A stretch of DNA of 64,000 nt from an uncultured Clostridia bacterium (GTDB lineage Bacteria; Bacillota; Clostridia; TANB77; CAG-508): the NCBI GenBank assembly GCA_947581825.1, contig CANPVP010000001.1:39606-103605 (forward strand), written 5' to 3'. Positions 47,079 to 54,600 of this stretch are shown piece by piece. The translations under genes were made by a program, and so were the position numbers. The notes beneath the pieces are model-generated. The model was not told the origin of the DNA, did not search any database, and saw only the letters and a program-made list of their open reading frames with translations. Numbering within the stretch: the stretch's first letter is position 1; every line of letters begins with the position of its first letter.

Positions 47079-47123
47079 ACATATATTTAATTTTTGCTTT
47101 TAGAGGATAAAAGTTAGCAATAT

Positions 47124-47266
47124 AAGTTTTCTATGATTTTTTCTTGCTCGTCCCAACTTCGTAGAAACTATGTTAAAAAATATACCTATAAATAGATATA
47201 TTTTTAAATATTTTCTAACTCGTCGGTCCCCACACGGAGCTCGCTACGAAAAAACATAGAAAACTT
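47124..47266. repeat. Palindromic intergenic repeat, family A, copy 2
   Basis: 143 bp bounded by AAGTTTTCTATG/CATAGAAAACTT (12-bp perfect ends). It shares CTCGTCCCAACT, GTCGGTCCCCACAC and GCTCGCTACGAAAAAAC with copy 1 at 30471-30625, while the middle is different and A+T-rich. Confidence 0.8.
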
Positions 47267-47304
47267 AAATTAATAAATATAAATTAATAAAAAAGGAGAA
47301 AGAA

Positions 47305-48252
47305 ATGAACAAGATTAAAATTTTTTCTTGCAGTGAGGCTGCAAACGATTTTACAAAAGAATTATGTGATTGTTTAAAAATTCCAATGGGGCAAATTAAT
47401 TCAATGAAATTCAAAAATGATAACAACTTTGTGCAAATCCTAGAAACAGTTAGAGACCATGATGTGTATGTTGTACAATCCAATGTTCCACCAATAAATG
47501 AAAGAATAATGGAATTATTAATAACAATAGATGCAATAAAAAGAGCATCTGCTAAGAGAATAAATGTAATATTGCCATACTTTATGTATTCAAGATCAGA
47601 TAAAAAAGATCAACCACGTGTTCCAATAACAGCAAAATTAATGGCAGAAATATTAGAAGCAGCAGGAGCTAATAGAATAATAACATGCGATTTGCATAAC
47701 CCTGCAATACAAGCATATTTCAATATAAACTGTGATATGTTGTCTGGTCAAAATATATTACAAAAATACTTTAAAAGCAAAAATTTAAAAGATATGGTAA
47801 TAGTTGCAACAGATGCAGGTAGTTCTAAAAAAGCATATAAATATTCAGAATATTTTGGATGCCCTATAGCATTAATAGATAAAAGAAGAGCGGGAAATGA
47901 TGATAGAGCTATAGCTACAACAGTTATAGGAGAAGTAAAAGATAAAACAGCAATAATATTTGATGATGAAATAGACACAGCAGGTTCAGTAATGGAAACT
48001 GTACAAATATTAGAAAAATTTGGCGCAAAAGAAATATATTGCGGATGTACACATGGAGTATTATCAGGTCCAGCAATAGAGAGAGTAAAAAATTCAGCAT
48101 TAAAAGAATTAGTTATAACAAATACAATTCCACTACTAGAAGAAAAGAAACTACCACAAATAAAAGTATTATCAATAGCTCCATTATTTGCAGAAACAAT
48201 AAGAAGATTAAATGAAGAAAGACCATTAGGAGAAGTTTTAAGAGTAGAATAG
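47305..48252 (+). CDS. prs: Ribose-phosphate pyrophosphokinase
   Basis: 315 residues. It makes PRPP from ribose 5-phosphate and ATP for nucleotide, His and Trp synthesis. Motifs: the ATP/Mg segment TCDLHNPAIQAYF and the PRPP loop IIFDDEIDTAGSV. The divalent-metal segment has HNPAIQ where HAGQIQ is more common, so this is a divergent Prs. SD AAAAGGAG precedes the ATG. Confidence 0.92.
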   Translation: MNKIKIFSCSEAANDFTKELCDCLKIPMGQINSMKFKNDNNFVQILETVRDHDVYVVQSNVPPINERIMELLITIDAIKRASAKRINVILPYFMYSRSDKKDQPRVPITAKLMAEILEAAGANRIITCDLHNPAIQAYFNINCDMLSGQNILQKYFKSKNLKDMVIVATDAGSSKKAYKYSEYFGCPIALIDKRRAGNDDRAIATTVIGEVKDKTAIIFDDEIDTAGSVMETVQILEKFGAKEIYCGCTHGVLSGPAIERVKNSALKELVITNTIPLLEEKKLPQIKVLSIAPLFAETIRRLNEERPLGEVLRVE

Positions 48253-48296
48253 TGAAAGTATAGATGCGAGCAAGGTTCACAAATTCATAAAAGATA

Positions 48297-48326
48297 TTGA
48301 CAAAAGCTATACTGGTAGGTTATAAT
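48297..48326 (+). promoter_or_regulatory. rpsU promoter
   Basis: TTGACA (48297-48302), 18 bases, TATAAT (48321-48326). Confidence 0.8.
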
Positions 48327-48389
48327 AATCACCGTATAAGGAAGAAATCCCACGTACTAAGAAAATTAATACTAGGAGGAGGGGAAAAA

Positions 48390-48560
48390 ATGTCAGAAGT
48401 AAAAGTTAATAATGGAAATATAGAAGATGCATTAAAAAGATTTAAAAGACAATGTGCTAGAAATGGAGTAATGCAAGAAGTTAGAAAAAGAGAGCATTAT
48501 GAAAAGCCTAGTGTAAAAAGAAAAAAGAAATCAGAGGCTGCAAGAAAAAGAAAATTTTAA
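48390..48560 (+). CDS. rpsU: 30S ribosomal protein S21
   Basis: 56 residues, typical S21: [18 protein letters not shown] start and a strongly basic tail ending RKRKF. It takes part in translation initiation on the 30S subunit. A longer in-frame ORF exists, but ATG 48390 follows the very strong SD AGGAGGAGGGG and the conserved protein starts there. Confidence 0.95.
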   Translation: MSEVKVNNGNIEDALKRFKRQCARNGVMQEVRKREHYEKPSVKRKKKSEAARKRKF

Positions 48561-48571
48561 TTTTATAAATA

Positions 48572-48600
48572 GGGTAATGGAACAAACCATTACCCTTTTG
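48572..48600 (+). terminator. rpsU terminator
   Basis: 9-bp stem GGGTAATGG/CCATTACCC, AACAAA loop, TTTTG. Confidence 0.85.
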
Positions 48601-48668
48601 TCATATTTGCAAATAAACATAAAGTATGATATAATTAATATATAAAAATCTAAAGGGAGGTTTTTGGT

Positions 48669-48992
48669 ATGTTGGAACGAATTATCGTTGGTATCGTCCT
48701 GGCAATCATTTGCCTGAAGCTCTACATCTGGTTTGCAGATGAGGTGTATGAAACTGAGGACAATACTGAGCGGACTTGTTCAGGGATGATCGTGATTGGA
48801 TTTATATGCGCTTGCATTTTTTCCGGGATCATACGAGTAGTCAGTGTACTGGCTATCCTGCTTGCAGTAATTGCTATTACAATAACGGCTGTAAAGTCGG
48901 AGCAGGGGTTCCTTCGGGGACTGGCAGGCATACTCGTGCATGCGTTGGCGATTCCAATTGTATGCATTGTGTTGTTGCTGATAGTCTTTTGA
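48669..48992 (+). CDS. Hydrophobic protein of foreign base composition
   Basis: 107 residues with three to four membrane segments. Its DNA is clearly richer in G+C than everything around it (codons such as CTG, ATC and GCG are frequent), which suggests recent transfer. It holds two ordinary in-frame CGG codons (in NTERTCSG and FLRGLAG), unlike any native gene here. If CGGN were read as in the other genes, the protein would end after about 42 residues. SD AAAGGGAGG is good. It stands between rpsU and the second T4SS. No family recognised. Confidence 0.6.
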   Translation: MLERIIVGIVLAIICLKLYIWFADEVYETEDNTERTCSGMIVIGFICACIFSGIIRVVSVLAILLAVIAITITAVKSEQGFLRGLAGILVHALAIPIVCIVLLLIVF

Positions 48993-49083
48993 AGAATTAA
49001 TGAGGGAAGGCTGAAAAGCTATCCCTCTTAATTTATATATATTAGTAATAAAGTTTTATATATTAGAGAAGAACATAGAATAG

Positions 49084-49112
49084 TTGAAAAATATAAATAA
49101 ATATAGTATAAT
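49084..49112 (+). promoter_or_regulatory. Promoter of the first pilin-like gene
   Basis: TTGAAA (49084-49089), 17 bases, TATAAT (49107-49112). Confidence 0.75.
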
Positions 49113-49150
49113 AAGATAAGAGAATATATTTTGTTTAAGGGGGGAAAGTG

Positions 49151-49495
49151 ATGAGAACTAGAAAAAAAATATTAATAGTAGCAACTATTGCTTTATTAAT
49201 TATTTTAATAAGTGTAAGTTCAAGGGCTTTTATAATATATCCAACAAGTGTATCTAAACCCTCTGAAGATTCAGGATTTTATGGTATGGGAGGCACAATT
49301 GTTTCTTTTATTCGAGGAATAGGAACGATTGTTTCGGTAGCCGCTTTAGCAATTATGGGAATAAAATATATGGTAGGTTCAGTAGAAGAAAAGGCAGAAT
49401 ATAAAAAAGAGATGGTCCCATATTTGGTAGGTGCTGCAATGCTTTTTGGGCTTAGTAACTTAATTACTCCTTTGTATAATATTTTTTATAGTTAG
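49151..49495 (+). CDS. Pilin-like VirB2/TrbC-type protein 1
   Basis: 114 residues: an N-terminal signal helix (to about SSRAF), then two membrane helices joined by the conserved loop VGSVEEKAEYKKEMVPYLVG. This loop recurs in the genes at 50002 and 50485. ATG 49151 is preferred over GTG 49148, which is only four bases from the SD. It begins the second T4SS locus. Confidence 0.78.
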   Translation: MRTRKKILIVATIALLIILISVSSRAFIIYPTSVSKPSEDSGFYGMGGTIVSFIRGIGTIVSVAALAIMGIKYMVGSVEEKAEYKKEMVPYLVGAAMLFGLSNLITPLYNIFYS

Positions 49496-49507
49496 GAGGG
49501 GGTTATA

Positions 49508-49873
49508 TTGAAAAAAATATATGTATTGCTAATAATTAGTTTATTAATAGTATCAATTTGCAATAATGTATGGGCTTTTACTGGTGAAGAAATTGTTTCA
49601 AAAGCAAGCACTTTTGCCGGTGGAGGAACGCAGCAAATAACTACAGCATCGATGACAACTTTTTCAAACAGTATTAGTGGAATTTTACTAGGAATAGGAA
49701 TGATTATAATATTTGTAGTAGGAACTTTACTAGGAATAAAATATATGACAGGAACAGCAGAAGGAAAGGCTAAAGTTATGGACTCTTTGGTTCCATTTGT
49801 AATAGGTGTAGTTGTTATTTTTGGAGCTTATACAATATGGACAATAGCTGTAAATGTTATAAATAAACTTTAA
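49508..49873 (+). CDS. Pilin-like VirB2/TrbC-type protein 2
   Basis: 121 residues with signal helix ending near VWAF and two membrane helices; the loop reads GTAEGKAKVMDSLVPFVIG, the most divergent of the four paralogs. It starts with TTG 49508 five bases after AGGAGGGGG. Its separate insert (GGGTQQITTASM) suggests a different position in the pilus or channel. Confidence 0.75.
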   Translation: MKKIYVLLIISLLIVSICNNVWAFTGEEIVSKASTFAGGGTQQITTASMTTFSNSISGILLGIGMIIIFVVGTLLGIKYMTGTAEGKAKVMDSLVPFVIGVVVIFGAYTIWTIAVNVINKL

Positions 49874-49896
49874 AAAATATAATTTTGGGAAAAATA

Positions 49897-49925
49897 TTGC
49901 AAAAAAATATTGAATATGGTAAAAT
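49897..49925 (+). promoter_or_regulatory. Promoter of pilin-like gene 3
   Basis: TTGCAA (49897-49902), 17 bases, TAAAAT (49920-49925), in a context ATATGGTAAA also found before gene 4. Confidence 0.6.
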
Positions 49926-50001
49926 AAAATTGATAAAACGTTTTTAATATTATTTCTAATATAGAAATATTTGAATATACATTCAAAAGGGGGAAAATAA
50001 A

Positions 50002-50355
50002 ATGAAGAAAATGAAGAAATTATATAATATTGTTACAATACTAATGATAGCTATGATGATAATATCTATAGCAACATCAGTATTTGCTCTTAAAGATCCT
50101 ACAAATATGAAGGGAACAGACACTAGTGCTTTTGACAATATAGGAAAAAGGATTATTGGTGGTATTCAAGCTATAGGTTCAATTGCATCAGTTGCAATAT
50201 TAGTTGTACTTGGTTTAAAATATATGATGGGAAGTACAGAGGAAAAAGCAGAATACAAGAAAACAATGATACCATATATTGTAGGAGCAATATTAATATT
50301 TGCAGCTTCAAACATTGCAAGTATGGTATTCAAATTTGCTAGTAGCATTAGCTAA
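50002..50355 (+). CDS. Pilin-like VirB2/TrbC-type protein 3
   Basis: 117 residues: signal helix to about VFAL, a short polar part, then helices GGIQAIGSIASVAILVVLGL and the loop MGSTEEKAEYKKTMIPYIVG. Close paralog of gene 4. SD AAGGGGG precedes the ATG and a terminator follows. Confidence 0.78.
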   Translation: MKKMKKLYNIVTILMIAMMIISIATSVFALKDPTNMKGTDTSAFDNIGKRIIGGIQAIGSIASVAILVVLGLKYMMGSTEEKAEYKKTMIPYIVGAILIFAASNIASMVFKFASSIS

Positions 50356-50370
50356 AATAAATATAAAAGA

Positions 50371-50397
50371 AAAAGCAGATTACTCTGCTTTTTTTTT
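50371..50397 (+). terminator. Terminator after pilin-like gene 3
   Basis: 8-bp stem AAAGCAGA/TCTGCTTT, TTAC loop, T run. Confidence 0.85.
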
Positions 50398-50421
50398 GCA
50401 CTTTTTTATTATAGCAAAACC

Positions 50422-50450
50422 TTGAAAAAAAGTGCAAAATATGGTAAATT
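50422..50450 (+). promoter_or_regulatory. Promoter of pilin-like gene 4
   Basis: TTGAAA (50422-50427), 17 bases, TAAATT (50445-50450). Confidence 0.6.
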
Positions 50451-50484
50451 TAATATAAGAGAAATGTGATAAAGAGGTGGTTTT

Positions 50485-50835
50485 ATGAAGAAATTTGTAA
50501 AATATTTAATCTATATAATAATTATATCAATTCTTATTATTGCAGTTTTTAATCAAAATACTAGTGTTGGTAAACCTTCAGATTTTGAAACAAGAGTAAA
50601 TGGTGCAGATAGTCTTGCAGATACTTTTGGAAAAGAAGTAATTGGAGCTATTCAGGCAATTGGGTCAATACTATCCGTAGCTATATTAGTTATTCTTGGA
50701 ATTAAATATATGATGGGTTCAGCAGAGGAAAGAGCAGAATACAAGAAATCAATGATACCATATTTAATTGGAGCAATACTGCTATTTGCAACTCCGCAAA
50801 TAGTTGGGGCAATATATACCGTTTTAAAGAGCTAA
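50485..50835 (+). CDS. Pilin-like VirB2/TrbC-type protein 4
   Basis: 116 residues with one N-terminal helix and the same two-helix hairpin (GAIQAIGSILSVAILVILGI and loop MGSAEERAEYKKSMIPYLIG). Only the signal region and the following 25 residues differ strongly from gene 3. SD AGAGGTGG precedes the ATG. Confidence 0.78.
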   Translation: MKKFVKYLIYIIIISILIIAVFNQNTSVGKPSDFETRVNGADSLADTFGKEVIGAIQAIGSILSVAILVILGIKYMMGSAEERAEYKKSMIPYLIGAILLFATPQIVGAIYTVLKS

Positions 50836-50922
50836 AAATATATGAAAAAAAGAATACATAAAAAAAATATGTAAACCTCTTTAGAAAAAAATTCAAAAAA
50901 TTAATATTACACAAATATTAAA

Positions 50923-50968
50923 AACACAAAAAAATGGGTAAAATACTCGCTTTTTGTGTTTTTTTTTG
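50923..50968 (+). terminator. Terminator after pilin-like gene 4
   Basis: 10-bp stem AACACAAAAA/TTTTTGTGTT, 18-base loop, then a T run. Confidence 0.7.
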
Positions 50969-51014
50969 GTATAATTATATTAAGTGGATTTATGTCAAAT
51001 TGAGGGGTGAGAAT

Positions 51015-51377
51015 ATGGCTACATATAATATACCGAGAAATACCAAAGGTGAAGGAAGAATCTTATTTATTTTTACTCCTAAGTCATTGGGATATACTTT
51101 TGCAGGTATAATAATAGGATTTCCTTTTGCCAAAATTTTTTCAGTGTTTGGAATAACAATATTTAAAGTAGTGAATTTATCTATTATAGCATATCCAATT
51201 TTTGGATTCATTGGTTTTGCAATAGGAACATTTAAAATTCCAGAAATACCTGGTTGGCAATTTACAAAGAGTACAAGTGGGTTAAAAATAGATGAGGTAA
51301 TCCTTAAAGCTATAAAATTTAGAAAAAAGGGTAAAAGAATATATGTATATGCAAAGGAGGAAAAAGGAGATGAGTAA
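51015..51377 (+). CDS. PrgI-family T4SS membrane protein
   Basis: 120 residues: MATYNIPRNTKGEGRILFIF start, two membrane helices and a basic C-terminus with KIDEVILKAIKFRKKGKRIY, as in PrgI-like proteins. It corresponds to the shorter protein at 17546-17845. The frame is open upstream, but ATG 51015 follows GAGGGGTGAG. Its end overlaps the next gene by 8 bases. Confidence 0.82.
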   Translation: MATYNIPRNTKGEGRILFIFTPKSLGYTFAGIIIGFPFAKIFSVFGITIFKVVNLSIIAYPIFGFIGFAIGTFKIPEIPGWQFTKSTSGLKIDEVILKAIKFRKKGKRIYVYAKEEKGDE

Positions 51378-52632
51378 TCCTAGTTCAATGTATAATACAC
51401 TATTAGTTATCTTCTTTATATTGATAATTATATTAGCAGCTTTAGTTATTTATTATTTTATGCTTAAAAGTAAACAAAAGGAAGAAGAAACTGTTAAAGT
51501 GAAAAATACAGATCCAGAAACTGGTATGGAAAAAAAGGAAGTTGCTGAAAGTACTTTAAGAGCTACAACATATACAAAAAAATCCGTATTTGATTTTATG
51601 GAGTTTGATGATGTTGATGATAATATGATAATTCAAAAAAATGAAAAAAGATTTTTAATGGTACTAGAATGCCAAGGAGTTAACTATGATTTAATGTCAA
51701 ATAATGAAAAAATTGCTGTGGAAGAGGGATTTTTGCAATTCTTAAATACATTAAGAAGTTCAATACAAATATATATACAAACTAGAGCAGTTAACTTAAC
51801 TCAAAGTATAAGTAATTATAAAGAAAGAGTAGATGCCGTAGGCAGAGAGCTAGATATGAAGGAGCATCAACTAAAAGGAAAACGCGAATCAGGATTGTAT
51901 GAAGAAGAAGAGTTGGATAAAGAAGCCTTTGAAATTGTAAAATTGAGAAACTTGTATACATATGGCAAAGATATAATTTTTAATACAGAACAAATGAGTT
52001 TAAACAAAAATATTCTAACAAAAAGATACTATGTTATTGTTCCATATAACTTGGAAAGTAATGGAGAACTTTTAGGAAAAGAAGAGGTAAGAAATATAGC
52101 TTTTGCTGAATTATATACTAAATCAAGATCAATAATGAGTGCATTAGCAGCTTGTGAAGTAAAGTCAAATATATTAAACACACTTGAATTAGTAGAGCTA
52201 TTGTATGAGGCATATAATAGAGATGAAGCAGAAATATTCAATGCCGAAAATTCTATTATGTCAGGATTTAGTGCTTCTAATTTAACTGCATCAGAAACAG
52301 TAATTAAAAAGATGAAAGAACTAGATAAAGAAATTGATGAAAAAGCCATTCAAACAGCAAATAGAGCTATTTTACAAGCAAAATCAGAATTAGAAAGAAA
52401 ATATGATAATAAAAAGAAAAATTTAGAAGATTTAATAGAAGAATCAGCACTGAGAATTTTAGAGGAAAACAAAACTTTTGTGGGCCCTAAAACTGCAGAG
52501 GTAGCACAAGAGAAAATAAGAGAACAAAGAGATGAGCGTAAAGAAGAACAAAGACGAAAATTAGAAAGAAAGAGAGAACTATTAAAAAAGAAGAAAGCTA
52601 GAAAGAGTGGTGATGATGATGAAAAAGACTAA
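51370..52632 (+). CDS. Membrane-anchored VirB4 N-terminal-like T4SS protein
   Basis: 420 residues: one membrane helix (about 11-32), then a domain with KNEKRFLMVLECQGVNYDLM that resembles the VirB4/TraE N-terminal region, then a long Lys/Glu-rich coiled coil ending in basic repeats (KKKKARKSG). It is the counterpart of the 242-residue protein at 16830-17558 but with a longer C-terminal coil. ATG 51370 follows AAAGGAG. It overlaps the VirB4 start. Confidence 0.75.
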   Translation: MSNPSSMYNTLLVIFFILIIILAALVIYYFMLKSKQKEEETVKVKNTDPETGMEKKEVAESTLRATTYTKKSVFDFMEFDDVDDNMIIQKNEKRFLMVLECQGVNYDLMSNNEKIAVEEGFLQFLNTLRSSIQIYIQTRAVNLTQSISNYKERVDAVGRELDMKEHQLKGKRESGLYEEEELDKEAFEIVKLRNLYTYGKDIIFNTEQMSLNKNILTKRYYVIVPYNLESNGELLGKEEVRNIAFAELYTKSRSIMSALAACEVKSNILNTLELVELLYEAYNRDEAEIFNAENSIMSGFSASNLTASETVIKKMKELDKEIDEKAIQTANRAILQAKSELERKYDNKKKNLEDLIEESALRILEENKTFVGPKTAEVAQEKIREQRDERKEEQRRKLERKRELLKKKKARKSGDDDEKD

Positions 52633-54577
52633 AGAAGAAAATAAAGCAAATGAAAATTTAAAAATTGCAGATGGTGAATTTAGATTATTAAAAAGTAAAA
52701 GTATAAAAGAATTGATAGCACCTTCTGGAATTGATGCATCAGATATTGATCATCTAGAAATTATTTCTAATACAAAAAGATATGTAAGAAGTTTTTTCGT
52801 TTCAGCTTTACCACGTATGGCAACTTTTCCAGAGTTGTTTAGAGAGTTGTATCTATTCGGAGATATAAATACATCTATTTATATTAAACCAGTAGAGGAA
52901 TCAAGATCACAAAATGAGCTAAATAAAACAATTAATGAATTGGAAACAGAGAGAATAGTAGCTGCTGACAAAGGAAATATAAACAGAGAAAGAATTTTGG
53001 CTCAAAAAAGATTTGAAACAGAGCAGTTAAGAGATGAGATAGCAGCAGGTTTTAATAAATTGTTCGAAGCATCAATAATATCAACAATAGTAGCATATAG
53101 TTTAGAAGATTTAGATAAATTAAGCAAACTATTAGCAACAGAAGTTTCAAAAAACTTAGTAGGAATTAAATCTGCTTGGGCTTTGCAAGAAGAAGCTCTT
53201 CAAAGTAATGTGCCTTTAGCAGAAGATAAAATAAAGAAAATACATACATTTGACAGAAGATCTATGGGAACTACATTTCCATTTACAACGTCAGAAGTAG
53301 GACATTCAACCGGTGTTCCAATTGGCTATAATAAACAAACGGGAGTTCCAATTTTATTTGATAATTTCCATTCATCACTTACCAATTATAATATGGTTGT
53401 TTTTGCTAAGTCTGGTGCTGGTAAATCAGTTACAATGAAAACTCTAGTAGCTAGATCATCAGTCCTTATGGGAATAGAAAGTTTAGCACTAGATGCTGAA
53501 GGTGAGTATACAGCAGTAGCAGAAGCTCTAGGTGGAATAAATGTAGTATTAAGTCCAACTTCTAAAACAATCATAAATTTATTTGATATAGAAGTTGAAA
53601 AAGTAAAAGATGAAATGACAGGAAAAGAAAGATTAGTTTTAAATGTAGAAAATAAAGTAGAAGATGTTACGCAAGCTTTAATTACAATGGCAAAAGGTAG
53701 TACAAGAAGTGAAGAGGTTAATGAGCTTACAAAACAAATTATAGCAGAATCTGTTGCAGAGGAATATGAAGCAGCAGGAATTACAGCAGATCCAGATAGC
53801 TTATATGGAAATAATTCAGATAAAAGAAGTGGAGATATGCTAAAAAGAGAAAAAAAATTAATGCCTACAATAGGCAGTTGGTATAAAAGAATGGAGCAAA
53901 AAGCAAAAGAAAATACAAATCCAGATTATAATTTCCATTACAGTTATTTGCTAAAAGTTATGAGACAATATGTTAGAGAATTTGGAGGACAAATGGCTTA
54001 CTTTGATGGACAGTCAACTTTTGAATTATTAGACAGAATACCATTTATCAATTTAAATATATCTCAACTAGAAGAGAGGTTTGCAAGACCTTTAGCACAA
54101 CAAATACTAATGTCTTGGATATGGGAAAAATATGTAAAGAAAAATAGTGAGGATAGAAGCAAGGCTACTAAAAAGAGAGTTATAGTCGATGAGGCATGGA
54201 TGTTACTTCCATTCCCAGAAGCCGTAGACTTTTTAAATACAATGGCACGTCGTGCTAGAAAAAGAAATGTTTCGCTAGCTATTATTTCACAAAGATTCCA
54301 AGATTTCTATGAAAAACCAGAGGCGCAAGCAGTTTTAACATCATCAGATACAAAACTATTTTTAGCACAAGATAAATCAGAAATAAGTTATTTAAAAGAA
54401 GTATTTAAACTTTCAGAAGGTGAGTCCAGCTTTTTGATTACTTGCCAAAAAGGAGAAGGATTATTAAAAGTTGGTTCAGAAACAGCAATTTTGCAGATTA
54501 AGCCAACAGCAAAAGAATTTGAGTTCGTTGAAACCAATATGAATAAACTAAAGAAGGCACAAGAAAATAAACAGTAA
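52607..54577 (+). CDS. VirB4-like T4SS ATPase
   Basis: About 650 residues, with no CGG site. Walker A FAKSGAGKSVTMKT (about residue 266), Walker B KRVIVDEAWMLL and the C-terminal region LSEGESSFLITCQKGEGLL. It energises substrate passage and pilus assembly. Its last motif supplies the local reference for CGG site 3 of the first VirB4. The start is one of several consecutive GTG/ATG codons (52607-52621), all overlapping the upstream gene end. Confidence 0.92.
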   Translation: MVMMMKKTKEENKANENLKIADGEFRLLKSKSIKELIAPSGIDASDIDHLEIISNTKRYVRSFFVSALPRMATFPELFRELYLFGDINTSIYIKPVEESRSQNELNKTINELETERIVAADKGNINRERILAQKRFETEQLRDEIAAGFNKLFEASIISTIVAYSLEDLDKLSKLLATEVSKNLVGIKSAWALQEEALQSNVPLAEDKIKKIHTFDRRSMGTTFPFTTSEVGHSTGVPIGYNKQTGVPILFDNFHSSLTNYNMVVFAKSGAGKSVTMKTLVARSSVLMGIESLALDAEGEYTAVAEALGGINVVLSPTSKTIINLFDIEVEKVKDEMTGKERLVLNVENKVEDVTQALITMAKGSTRSEEVNELTKQIIAESVAEEYEAAGITADPDSLYGNNSDKRSGDMLKREKKLMPTIGSWYKRMEQKAKENTNPDYNFHYSYLLKVMRQYVREFGGQMAYFDGQSTFELLDRIPFINLNISQLEERFARPLAQQILMSWIWEKYVKKNSEDRSKATKKRVIVDEAWMLLPFPEAVDFLNTMARRARKRNVSLAIISQRFQDFYEKPEAQAVLTSSDTKLFLAQDKSEISYLKEVFKLSEGESSFLITCQKGEGLLKVGSETAILQIKPTAKEFEFVETNMNKLKKAQENKQ

Positions 54578-54600
54578 AGTTTAAGAAAAGAGGTGCAACT

